Assembly (NCBI GenBank): GCA_016715405.1
Contig: JADKAE010000025.1
Span: forward strand, 1 to 57,989
Origin: Saprospiraceae bacterium
GTDB lineage: Bacteria; Bacteroidota; Bacteroidia; Chitinophagales; Saprospiraceae
Reading direction: 5' to 3'
DNA length: 57,989 bases
Positions 46,187 to 57,972 of the stretch are shown piece after piece. The position numbers and the translations under genes are program-made. The first letter of the stretch is position 1. Every line of letters begins with the position of its first letter. The notes under the pieces were generated by a model that made no database searches, had not been told where the DNA came from, and saw nothing but the letters and a program-made list of their open reading frames with translations.

Positions 46187-49100
46187 TCAGGCAATTTTCA
46201 TTCCAGTTCTTGGAATAATTAGCTTGAGGATTTCGTCTGTCATAATCAACACAATCTTCGTAAGTATATTTAGCACACTGGTCACGATATAACCTGACAA
46301 TCCATTTGGCGGGCATATTATCGTCCCTGTTTTCAGCATTCCAATGATTCGGTTATTATGTCGAATACTTGTACCTCCATTATGGGTTGGCATAAGGCTG
46401 ATAGCATCTCCAACCTTAATTTGTTGTTCAATGTAGTTGTTTTTTGTCTGAAAGCTATTGTCGTCCAACCAAGGCAGGAATCCAATATTAATTTTGTCAA
46501 TACCATCCTCGAAACCAACACCGATCTGTTGCCGTAATTGAAGAGGCAATGAAAATTCCTGTCCTTCTTCCAGCGCAGCCTCTCTTTGCCATTTACCCAG
46601 ACTAATCGCTCTTTGCCCTTGTCATCGCTACATACCAAACCCTGCGCTCTTCGTACAGCATATCCTGAAAAGTCATATTTCCACTGGGCCTGACGGCAAG
46701 ATTGTAGTAGGAAGGCGGAATCAGGACGGCATCGTATTCGAGCCCTTTGACCCGGTGTATGGTGGTCAGAATAATCTCGGTGTGGGCGACATCAGCTTGG
46801 TGGTAATTAGCGATTTCCTCTCGATGGAGTTGATAAATTTTGTTGAGTTGCCCATCATCCCGCCAGGCGAATTCGTTAATAAACATCGCCAAATCCGAAT
46901 AGGAGGAAGTCTGCTGCCTCTCTCTATGAAAAAAATCTATTAACAGGGTTTCCAATGTGTGCAATGTGAATGTATCCCAGGCCGGTTTGACATGGGTATT
47001 CCAAAATTCTCCCCTAAAACGTTGAAGAAAATCCTCTGGTAGGGGGTGACCCATATTGGGTTTTATCCAAAGCAGAAATTCATGCACCTCCCGCAGTCTG
47101 TTGAAATTAGCCGAACTGCCTTGAATGCGTATTCGAACGCACGGGGGTAAGTTTAACTGCTTGATTTTTGCATAGGCTCTGAATACTTCGTTATTCGTTC
47201 GAAACATTACTGCAAATTGGGAATAGGGCCTGTCACTTTCGTCAATTTCTGCAAGGAGTTTCAATAATTTATCTTCCCATCTCACATCTTGAGCCTGGAC
47301 TATTTCAACATATCGGTTGTTTAGCGTCCAATCCTCCGGGAGTTGCTGGAAATAATCAAGCGGAGGAACAGGAAAATCCACCGGATTTAGTGATAGCAGT
47401 TGCTTTGCTGCTTCAACTATGAGGGATAGGAGCGATAGTTGATGGTAAGTTCAAGTGTGTCGGGACTATAAAGTTCACTGAATTTTTGGTAATAGTAAAT
47501 AGGATGAACAGGTTGCCCAAGGCGAGCCCGTTCGAATCCATAAATACTTTGGTCCGGATCACCGATGACCGTTACGGCTACTGACTGAGGCGGCGCAATT
47601 CGCTGTAAAACCCTTAAAAGCTCACAGGTGATATCCTGGAACTCATCCACCATCACATACCGGATGTTACCCAACCTTGCCCGAATTTCTCCAGGCGCAT
47701 GGTCATATCTATTGCAGAAGATACCTGGATGTTGATCAAAAGGAAGACCTTTTAGTTCTGGAAGGCAACGTATCATAAGGCCGTTAAACGTATATATTTG
47801 TAGTCCCCTTGACAAATTCTTATAGCCTAGTCTGGCAAATAACCTGGCCAGGCGGTCCTTCAGCTCCGTTACTACGGCCCGGGTGTAAGCGAGCACGAGA
47901 ATTTGCTCGGGAGGCACTTTTTCCCTGTGAATGAGTCTCGCTACTCGTAGTACCAGCGTATGGGTTTTCCCACTGCCCGGACCAGCGATAACGTTGAGAT
48001 TACGCTGGAGGTCGGCATCGTAAACTTTGCGTTGGCTTTCATGGAGACGATCCTCTTCTTCTTGAAGCGCTTTTTCTTTAATTGCAACGATGATTGGATG
48101 TCCCTCATAAAGGTATTCTTCCAGCAGGTCTATCACGTCGGCAGAACTCTGACACATGAAGTAAAACTGAATAAACTCATCCGCCCCAGCCCGCCCTCTT
48201 TCGTCTGTAAGGTAGGCGAGTGTTTGCAGTGCAGCGAGACGAAGAATGCGCAGCTTTTGGTTTTCCAGAAATTCATCTTCATAGACCCGGCAATCAGGTG
48301 ACTGGGGTTGCGGTGGTCAATGGTGTCGTCGCTTGATGCCGTTTTGTATACCTCAATGGCAAAAGGCATAGCGCTCCCCTCAAATCGAATATACCCCATT
48401 CGCTTGAGGTATATCAGTATCATCTCCAATCTGCTAACATCTTCTATATTCAAATGGTCGAGTAACAAGTACCAGTCGAGCAGGGAGTTTCCTTCGTGGA
48501 AATTGTTGTAAATCAGGTGGAGCAAGATCTTACACTGTTGATGAAAAATATTGAGTTCCTCCATCAGACTGGCCTTTTCAGCCCGTGCCAGAATGAGGGT
48601 TTGTATAGTTTGGCCGTCTTTCAATTTGGAATTCGGTGCTTTACCTTGTCAAACCAGGCAAAAAGTGATATCACGTGTTTGATCTTGTTTTTGGAAAACT
48701 GTTTTTGGAAGCTTCAGCAAAACTTTCCCTGTTTTCAGGTTCGATCCAGGTGAACTGGCCTGCTTGCATTTTTTCCTCCAATATCTGGTTTACCAAGCTG
48801 TCCATTTCCTCCCTGAAAGAACTACAGCGCCCTGCGGACGTAAAAGCGACCACACTTCTTCCTGCAAAGCACTAGCAGCTTCCAGTCCTGGCAATGCCGT
48901 CCCATTTTCCACCCAGCTTCTTATTTCCTTTAACCTGAACTCCCCCTTACCTCTGACGAGGTCGATGGATAGGTCGTTTTTTAAATACAAGTGCCCTTGG
49001 TTTTGCGCCATAAAAATCCGGCGGAAAAGCTCGGTCGAATCGCCGAGGCTGAACTTTGAGCATTTTAGCTACATCCACGGCGCCTGCGAGCACGGAAGAA

Positions 49101-52100
49101 CAACCCCTATTTTGAGCCTTGATGTCATTCAAATATGCCAACAAATGGTTGAGGTCGGGGTCGCTGGTATCGGGTAGAGCGAGCCGTTGGGCATCAAATT
49201 CTAAGGCGTCGGGCGTGTACATTCCCACTTTGAACCTGTTCAGTTTTCGAGCAGTGCATGCCCAGCGAAAGTAAGGTGCTTTTGTTTTTGCGAGCCCTCA
49301 GGGTAGGCGATTGGTTCAGCGTCTTGCCGACACGGGTGCCGGGCGATCTTTCGGATATTGGATACGCCGGAAATAATCGAGCAACAACCTCTGCAATTCA
49401 CGAATGTCTTCCCACGCAATACTGCTGCGTTGAATACGGTCATAGAGCTTTCTGAAATCATCCGGCTCGTACAGGCAAACAGTCGTTAATGGCCGGTCTT
49501 TAGAAAAATTGACGGCTTCCAGAGACTTGGGATCGCGCCCTGCACGCCCGACTTCTTGCAAAAAGTCCTCAATGGTGCTGGAAGGTTCATAGTGAAATAC
49601 AAAATGAATGTTCGGCACGTCCATGCCCATCCCGAAAGCCTTGGTAGCAAAAGCAACGCTACATTACCCGATTTAAAAGCTTCAAAAGCCTCTTCCCTGT
49701 CACCGGAAGACATACCGGCATGAAAGAATCCTGCACGGATTTTTCCCTTTACCTGTTCTTCGAAATCCTCCGCCAATTCCTCCGTTTCACGACGACTGTT
49801 CACGAATACAAGTGCCCGGCTGATGGCGGGATTAAAGTTATTTTCTGACAGATAATTTGCTATGACTTCGATTCTCTCCTCGGGTTTTCCTTCTCTGAAA
49901 GTCAGTTGGATATGATCTCGAATGGGATTGTAAAACTCCTGGTGTTGCAGGCGGGTGATGCGGAGCCGGTCTGCCAGATCGGGTTGACCGTTGAAGATAT
50001 GTTGGATATCACGATAAACCTGCTCCGAGATAGTTGCCGACAGGAACAGGCAAGGGAGTTGTCTCCCGGTTTGCCACCGCCGGACTGTATGGGCGGCGGA
50101 CAGGTAGGCGGGCGGAATTCATTTCCCCATTGTGAGATACAATGCGCCTCGTCAAAGACACAGTATTCCAGGTCTTTTGTCATATATCAGGCAGGGCCCT
50201 GAAACAATACCGATTTTCCACCACCCGTGGGCAGACTAATGACCAGGCTTTCATTACGTGGTGCGATGGAACGAAGGTAGTTTTCCTGATAATCGTACAG
50301 ATGGTTTCCGCCAAGTAGCGCTGCTTCTATGGCGTTTTTACAGTTTTCAAAAATTTCGGATTCTTCCTCCCGTTGTACTTAGGGAAATAGGGTAGTATGT
50401 TTTCCAGATCTTGCAGGTATGCCTCCTGGTTGCTCAAGGGCGTTGAGCCATATATAGTTCCTGGTTTGAAATTTTCGGAAAAACATGGTCAGAAAACCGG
50501 GCATCGAGCAATACGAGTTTATTGGATGAACTGAAACTGCTGACCATTGAACCCATCCAATCCAACCAGGGGTAAAACTGCTGTATTATGCCGTGAAGGT
50601 CAAAGCGGTCGAGAAGTGGGTCGCCTTCATTATTGTATTCCAGGTCATTTGTTCCATCTTCTACATTGTCTGCGTCCTCGTTTAAGGCGTTATCAACTGT
50701 GATAAGGGTTGGCTTTTTATCAGCGATAAATTGCCAGGCGCGCAGGTCAAGGCTGTCCACCGCAACAAACACTGGCGCCAGATAATTGGCTTCGAGCACC
50801 GGCAGGGAGCGCTTCGAGGGTAGTTGGGGTATTTTTTTCTCGAATAACTGGTATGGATCAATTCCAACTGCCGGAAAAGTGAAACCCTTTCATCAGGTAT
50901 ACCAACCCTGGGAGCGAAGCCATGCTGCCAACATTTGTAGTTCGAAGGTATCTCTCAAAGCAAGTACTATCGGTTTTTCGTCAACAACAAGCCCGTCGAG
51001 CAGCCGGGTTTGAAACAACCAGTAGGGCGCCCGATAGGGACTGTCAGGATTCAATCGGTCAATGGAGGCCCGACTCAGATAATTGTCAGGCAAAGTGACG
51101 ACTCCAAAAGATGGTTCCATTTTTTCATCGTCCAATAGCCGAATGTTTTTACTTTCAAGAAACTGCTTCCAGCTTTCTGCCGACAGGCTGCCCCATAGCC
51201 AAATCTCGTTTGTAGCATCTGATCGCTCCAGCCAAAAACGTCAAATTCGATGCCGATGGGGGTTCCTGCCCATAATTCTGCTTCGCTTCTTTCCAAAGGG
51301 GCACGTCCGTTGTTACCGGCAAATCGCATCCAATATTGACTAGAAATCGCTTTCAGTTGGTTGAATGGAAGTTTTTCTAACAGCTTTTTGCCTGTCAATG
51401 AAAACAACCCCGGGGAAATTGCTACCGCATGATCAATATCAGGTTTCTTCCAGAAACTCCATAGGATCCCAGGCAATGAAACCTTGCCATACATTGGGGT
51501 CAGCAGGTTCAGTGAGGCATGAAGGGTCAATCAGCTTATCGGCAATTTGCCTGCGCAGCCAGGGCGAGCAAACGTATCAAAGGTGGCCTGCCCGATTGCT
51601 TCGATTCCTCTAAGAAGTTGAGCAATGCTGCCCTTAGCAATGGGCTATCAGACAGGTATGATTTGATTTTATCGGCAATGAGCAAGCCGTTTTCCCAACT
51701 ATCCGATGGGGGATGAAAAATAACATTGGGTAGCATTGACAACCAGCCCCGGTGTTCAACAGGTAAAAGCAAATGCATTTGCCCATTGCTCGGCAGAGAT
51801 GCCAGTTGGGCCTGCAGCTTGGTTATTTTCGAATTTTCGACTTCTTTTTGGAAAAAACCAGTGCCGGAAGCAGGGGTATGTGATACCCGGCCCCGGAAAA
51901 TATCCAAAAAACTGGATACGGAGTTCGGCATTAATAATCGGGATCCTTCCCAGACGTTGTTATCCAATTGCAGCAAGCGTTAATTGATGCTGTAACAATT
52001 GTTGGGTGAGTTGGACGTCTTTGAGGGCATTGTGTGCTGTGCGGAGTTGGTAATTCCTGCGAGCCGGCTCACAGATGACGGCAATTTCAGGTGTCAAAAA

Positions 52101-52359
52101 TGGAAATATCATCCGGTATATCCAGGTGTTTTCGCAATTCCGCAGGTCAAATTCCCGGATATTGTGCCCCGAAAAAACAAGAGATGGATGTGTTTGAAGT
52201 AAATGCAACAAACGAGGCAGCCCCAGTTCCAGAACATTTTTTTCACCCTTGAATACTTGCTCTTCATCCTGAAAACGCCAGGCAAGCTCTTCAATTCTCC
52301 CCCACCGCAGCTCAAGGTCAAAGATGCATATTGGCAGGCGTTTCAGGTCAATCTGCCAT
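46187..52359 (-). CDS. Exonuclease-RecQ-UvrD fusion, BREX-associated mega-helicase (many frameshifts)
   Basis: A very large protein, roughly 2,000 residues when frames are joined. Order: DEDDh 3'-5' exonuclease (FDLELRWGRIEELAW; FSGHNIREFDLRN; HNALKDVQLTQQLL; 51960-52330); a middle region of about 500 residues with no recognised domain (50440-51980); a RecQ-like SF2 helicase with SLPTGGGKSVLFQGPA (50205-50240), FDEAHCISQWG (near 50145), SATISEQVYRDI and the FGMGMDVPNIHFVFHYEPSS..DFLQEVGRAGRDP motif (49500-49660); a helical linker; a UvrD-like SF1 helicase with NVIAGPGSGKTHTLVLRVARL (47950-48000), YVMVDEFQDIT, GDPDQSIYGFERAR, TIHRVKGLEYDAVLI and RRVWYVAMTRAK (46620-47400); and a beta-rich tail. 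The ATG at 52359 overlaps the stop of the previous gene. It is last in the BREX operon and may process DNA. Dozens of small indels break the frame. Confidence 0.8.
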
Positions 52360-53453
52360 TTTTATCCCATAACTTTTTGAAATCCAGGATGGCGGGCTAG
52401 CCGCTGCAATTGTTGAAAATTCACTTATAGGAATAACTGATAGCAACTTTTCTGCCGTCTGTTCATTTTGCTTCAATAGTATTTTATGGCATCCAGCAGC
52501 CAGATGGGCGCCCGCATCCAGAAATGCTTCAAACCACCGTTCGGGGGATAGTTCCATACATTTTCTGGAGAATTGTTCCAATATGTATGTGGCTCGGTCA
52601 TCTGCTTTTTTGCTTTTCAGGGCCTTGAGTGCCCCGATGATGATTTTTATGAACTGTTCCGAAGGATACAACCTGTCTAATAATAGTTCGAAAATATATT
52701 GCGATTGATCAAGTAACAATTTAGTGTTCTCCGATAGCCAGGTTCCTATGTCGTCGGACTCAATCAGTCCTTCTGCATAAAGCGGGATAATTTCATCCGG
52801 GAGGGTTTGAACTACGTAGTTTTTCAGGAAGCTTGCAACTGGAGCGTTTGATTCGCTTTTTTGTAAAACGGATGCAATGCTTTCCAGCCTTTCACGCAAA
52901 GGTATTTTTTGCAATTCGACAGCAAAGCTGATATAAAATTTTCACCCTTGTTTTTGATACTTTTTCAAACAACAAGATGAAAATGGTTGGCATGGAAACA
53001 GCGTTCTGAAACGAAATAGAGCCAATGTCGGATAAGCACGTATCAGGAATCCGTTTTTTGTCTGCAATACCCGTTTTGAAAATCAAGCCTGTTGCTGTCA
53101 AGTGGATGTTTAGTTCTACAAAAGTGCCTTCTGGTAGATCGGCTTCCCCACTGTCGTATGTGAGCTTTCCTATTTCAGAAATGACCACAGTGCGGGTATT
53201 CCGCTCGGCTACAAAGCCATATAGGCTTGGGGAAGCATTTTTGCACATTTTGCACCATTTCTGCCTGTTATTTCATCAAACCGCAGAACATCGCCTTTTT
53301 ACATTCCTGGTTGGCAGGAGGGCGAAAGTATACATTTCCTGTTTGGCTGAAAAGATGGGAAGAAGGGTTCCATAATTCTTCTAATTCTACTTCTAGCAGA
53401 TAACCGTGTGAATTATCCGGAGCGATGTACTTGATAAGTCCAAATGATGCCAT
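52348..53453 (-). CDS. Unknown BREX-associated gene with possible OB-fold N-terminus (frameshifts)
   Basis: The gene lies between brxL and the mega-helicase gene, on the same strand. The start MASFGLIKYIAPDNSHGYLLEVE loosely resembles a cold-shock/OB-fold strand pair; a second GFVAERNTRTVVISEIGKLTY segment may be another such domain. The C-terminal part is helical: LRERLESIASVLQKSESN, then KNYVVQTLPDEIIPLYAEGLIESDDIGTWLS and ILEQFSRKCMELSPERWFEAFLDAGAHLAAG. I do not recognise a family. At least two frameshifts (near 53270 and 52920) are needed. Its TGA at 52348-52350 overlaps the ATG of the helicase gene, indicating translational coupling. Confidence 0.6.
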
Positions 53454-53552
53454 GATACAAGGAGTTGCAATAATCCTGAATGATTTTAATCAATTTTATA
53501 GTCATTTTGTGTTCAATCATATTTTATAAAATTAGCAAGAGTTTGGCATTCC

Positions 53553-55479
53553 CTATGCCCACACATAAGTCACCTCACACCCCTTGCACCGCTTTTCTCC
53601 TGATCGTATTCGGCAATATCGTACCAGCCGCCCGTCTTCTGAAAAACATCCAACCCACGGCCCAGTATAATTTTCCAGCCATTGTCCAGGTTGATGGAGC
53701 GGTCGTGGATATTGTTGTCAAACTCGTAAGTAAAAATGATGTCGAGCGGCTCCAGTGATTCCGCCATTTGTCGGAAGGCTTCCCTGGCGTTCTCGATAAA
53801 GTCCTCGTTATTGTTGGTAACCAGATGGAGGCTGACTTCGTCTTCCAGCTTCTTACGCCGGGATACGAGTTGGGCGAACTCCATAAAGTTGCGAAGTTGA
53901 TACGGCAAGCGCACGTAAGGATCAATAACTTTGATTTCGGTAGCGCCTTCCAGGTAGTCACCAAACAACATATCATAAGAAATGCCGGTCTGGTTGTCCC
54001 TGATAATTCGCTGGCCTTCCGTTGGAGCCTTTCTGGAAGGCGACAGGGAGGGCCTGGCTTCGAGACTACCATCTCTTGATCGGGCTCGATTGTCACCGTG
54101 TTAATATTCCACCTCCGATTGTTTCGATGGATTTTCGGGCGCCGAGGAAATCACCTTGTAGCTGAAATCTACCTCCTCAAAGGTCTCATCCATTTTAGTC
54201 AACTGCTTCACCCGTTTGCGATTCTCAATGGCAAAGTCCAATAATTCCTGGGCTTCGGCCTCCGTGTATTCACCATGCGGATAAATGACTTTGACCAACC
54301 CGGAAAAGGTCTTCGCAATGGCGTCCTTATCCCGGGTCGTAATGCTGGTGGATAGCTCAAACAGGGGCTTGTAATCGTGCATGTGATCTTCTTTTCATTG
54401 CGCAGCTTCTGCCTCCCAGCCGGGCAGGTAGGCGTATCCTGTCCAGAAAGGCCGTATCATAGTATTCTACGGGTAAGGCATCAAAAAGGTTACTGTGCTT
54501 CCAGGCATAAAAGGCACGGAATGGTCGGTATTGCCCACAAAGGCCATACTGGCTGCTGCACCGTATACTGTGTGTACCACGGGAAAGATTTGTTGGCCAT
54601 GTAGTTTTTCATAATGTCTACCAGCCCACGATCCACCCGTTTTGACCTCCCAGCAAACTCATCGTAGGCCACCACATCCCAATAGCCAACCAGGCCGATG
54701 TCACCGGTGCTGTTATTCACGAAGAGCTTGGCTTTGGTGACTTCACCGCCGGAAAGTAGGATGCCATGCGGCGACAGCCTGAAAAATATGCGATTTTACC
54801 GGTCCTTCGACCCCAGTTCTACTTCAGGCTGTAGTTGTTTTCCGCAAAAGGTACTAGCCGGCTCAGTTGAAGCAGCTTGGTGCGGAAGGTAAATTCTTCC
54901 GGACTCAGGCCTATAGACTGCATGATGGCATCCACCCATTCTGCTTTTGTGAAGGCTTTGCGGAGTTGTTTGTATTCCTCCAAATTAACATTGCTGACTT
55001 GTATGGGCTTCAGGCTTTCGATAATCCATGGCGAACCATCTTTTTCATCAGTGGCGAGGTAGCCAATTACGACGATACACCACACGCCTTCTGACAACAG
55101 CTTTTGATACGACTTGATGAAATGGTCCTGGATGGCAACCCGCCGCAGACCCAGGTTGGCAAAGGAGGCTTCATAACGATCTTTTTTTTCGTTCAACTGG
55201 ACAGAAACCTTGTCAATTACTCGGTGATTGCCCCTTCCCGGATAGTGGACTTGACGATTGCGCCTCGTCCCGGTGCACGAAATGGCGGACAATTATCTCC
55301 CGTACGGTTTCCACACCTGCTTTTATTGTTTCTTCATCGTCGGTGGCGCAATACTGCCCAAGCAGGTATTCGAGCACATAGGTAGGCACAATAGCATTGC
55401 CCTTGACCAGCTTGGTGAGGTCTTTCCGCACGACTTTACCGGCGAAATGTTGGTTCAGCTTATGATCCAGTTCTCTCAT
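53553..55479 (-). CDS. brxL: BrxL, BREX AAA+ protein with MITD1-C/PLD-like C-terminus (frameshifts)
   Basis: About 640 residues when frames are joined. N-terminal domain: MRELDHKLNQHFAGKVVRKDLTKLVKGNAIVPTYVLEYLLGQYCATDDEE. Then RVIDKVSVQLNEKKDRYEASFANLGLR and LSEGVWCIVVIGYLATDEKDGSPWIIESLKPIQ. The AAA+ core has a Walker A reading G-K-G-T-G-K-S once two or three local indels near 54780-54825 are corrected, then GEVTKAKLFVNNSTGDIGLVGYWDVVAYDEFAG (Walker B, YDEF). The C-terminus (LFGDYLEGATEIKVIDPYVRLPYQLRNFMEFAQLV, LHLVTNN, GWKIILGRGLDVFQ, then CKGCEVTY) is the MIT_C/PLD-like module, where E. coli-type BrxL ends in a Lon-like domain. It starts three bases after pglZ. In BREX it is a DNA-binding AAA+ motor needed for phage restriction. 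Confidence 0.85.
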
Positions 55480-55482
55480 GGC

Positions 55483-57972
55483 TTAGAAGTCGTCAAAATC
55501 ATTTGTGAATGAAATATTGAGGGTGTAGTAGTACGATTTGTATTCCTTCCACTTCGAGCTGCCTTCTACCGGCTCTTCCAATACCAACGATACCCGCTGG
55601 TTTTTGTAAGTGCTGCTTGCCTGACCGCTGAGTTGGAACCTGTGCCTGACCTCCCGCTGCCTTTCACTGCCTTCTGATACATCAAACGTGTAATTGTATA
55701 TATCCGACAGCACCGTTCCGTCTTCCGCCGCAGGAAGACTCCTAATCGCCGGAGTTGTACCTTATCGGTTACCAGCTCTTTTTGCAGGAATGATACGGCC
55801 AGCAAGTTAGTGGTAATCTTGTCCGTGGATTTGATAATGTCTATTTCCACCTGGCTGGTGGTGTCTTCCCTCCGCTTGGTGACTTTCGGCAATGGCACGA
55901 CGATTTCCTGCAGCGAGGCGCCACCGTGTATGTAGCGGGAACCCGCACCCTTTACCCGCAGCCTGTTGATGCCTTTGGTTACCAATACTTCGGCATCGCC
56001 TGAAAGCCCCACCTGCTCGCCACTGAATTTTTTCAGCGCACTGGAGGCTTCCAGGATTGCCAAAATGAACCTCCGGTTCACCTTCCAGGCTTCCCCCTGC
56101 ACCTCAGATTCTGAAAATTCGCTTTCGTCCAGTGCATCGTGCTGGTAAATGTAACCATGGTCAGACGTGATGACGATATTGTAGCCGTTCACGTTGGCAA
56201 TCTTCCGAAGCAGTTCCTTGAGGAAGGCAATTTCCTCTTCCACCGCCTCGAATACTTTGTCTTCCGTAGTCTTGTCGTCGCCGGTTTTATCTATGCGGTT
56301 GTGGTAGATGTAAATCAGGTCATACTGCATGACAAAAGGCCGCCCTTCCAACTTGGTGTTCATTTTCATGAAATCTTCTGCACGGATGGCAACGGCCCTC
56401 ATCCCCGCATTGGTTTCCAGTACTTTCGTCCTCGCCTGGGTACCGGCGGTGGACATGCCATCGGCCAGCACGGTATCCTTTCCATCCTGAATGCTGAGTT
56501 CCCTGTGTGGAAGTAATGCCGCCATGCCCAACTGCGTGTACGAGGGTAGCCCTGTAATCAGATAATCCATCTCCGCATCATAGCGATTTTCCGCCAGGAT
56601 CTCCTTGCACAACTCCCAGCCGTTTTCATAGCGCAGGGCATCGGAGATAACAACGAAGAGCCGGGTATTTTTGCCCGCTACATTTTTGACGTGGTTCTCA
56701 AAAAAACGCCGTTGGGCTTTTTGCGACTGGTACGGCCATTGGCCGAGGCTGTTGAGATGGTCCTGTAATTGGTTATTGAGGGGAAGTAGCCAGTCGTTGG
56801 AATAAACCTTGACCACCTTGTCCAGCAGTTCATTGAGCACCCCGTCCTGCCGGGCCTGGCGGTGATGGTAAATAAATTTGCGGTAATGAAAATCAACGAG
56901 GTGCCCTTCACCGGCATATTGCATAGCGGCTTCTTCCACCGACTCCACCGATGTCTGGGCGCGCGCAACACTTTGGTGAGTAACTGCCCGGCGTGTTCCA
57001 GGCACACGCGTAGTAGTGCCGGTAGTCGGGGTACCAATATTTGTTGCTCTGGTTTTAAGAACTGCCAACAAGTTATCGAGGCTGATTTCCCGGCTGAGCA
57101 GGCGGGCCGTCAGTTCATGGATAATTTTCAGGTCAATGACCCGAAAGAGGTCGTCCTGCAGGATGAGCTCCAACGACTCGGATTGCAGCAGGGAGGCCAC
57201 TTTCAGATCCTCCGCCATGCGTCGGACAGTTGGCGGAATGTCTCTTGATGCGACCTGGCGTCCTTCCAGAGAGACAACAGGATGCGGGTTTCCTTGACGG
57301 AGCGTCCCTGGTTTGTAGGTGAAAAATTCCGGGAGAACACATCCAGCAAGAAATCATAAATCCGGGGCTGTTCAGCCTGGTAATTGAACTTCCGGCTCAC
57401 TGCCCGCGCCAAAATGCCTCCCCTAACCTGAAGCGCTCCAGCTCTTTTTCGATACGGGTATCGCCGCTGATGAAGGCCGCCGCATATGCCTGAATATACG
57501 CCTCCAGCGTGAAATACTCGCTGCCAAATACCACCGCCATCATCTTGAAGCGCAACTCCTGCTCGTTGTCGCCCTCGGCTAAATAGTTCTTCAGCCTGGC
57601 GCGGCGCTCTGCTCTGGAAAAATTCGATGTGCTCCCTGTACAAGCTCTTTGAAGCAGTAATCCAGCCCCAACTCTTGCAAAAACAGGGCTTCTGGTCGGT
57701 GTGGAATTCCTTGTGGCCAACTGAATATCCAGCAGCCAGTTCTCGCCCGGCTGTTTTTGAGCATAAGGGAAGTACAGCAGGTATTTCCCTTCCGGGGCGC
57801 CCCGCAGGATGCGGTACTTGATGGCAAATCCGTTGTTGCTGACCACGACTTTCTCAATGCCATCGAGGGAGACGGCTTTAATTATTGCTCCCGCATTTTT
57901 CACCTTCGTCGTACCAGAGACGATGCGGTAGGAGAGGGAGATTTTGTTTGAGGATTCTTCGATTCTTGTCAT
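55483..57972 (-). CDS. pglZ: PglZ, BREX alkaline-phosphatase-superfamily protein (frameshifts)
   Basis: About 830 residues when joined, the usual size for BREX PglZ. The N-terminal domain reads KISLSYRIV then, one frame over, WYDEGEK (the RIVFWYD-type motif), followed by AVSLDGIEKVVVSNNGFAIKYRILRGAPEGKYLLYFPYA and NWLLDIQLA, as in PglZ. A helical middle follows (KNYLAEGDNEQELRFKMMAVVFGSEYFTLEAY). The phosphatase-like core is intact in one long frame (55566-57218): RLFVVISDALRYENGWELCKEIL (metal-binding D), GLPSYTQLGMAALLPH, then NIVITSDHGYIYQHDALDE (D-H metal ligands), and IHGGASLQEIVVPL. At least five indels split the first 800 bases and one the last 250. In BREX, PglZ is essential for defence. 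Upstream operon genes lie beyond the right edge. Confidence 0.88.

Noticed and set aside
46187..57972. BREX region as a decayed pseudogene cluster
   Set aside because: Conserved motifs stay intact on both sides of nearly every frame break and the breaks are single-base slips in runs, which fits read error better than decay.
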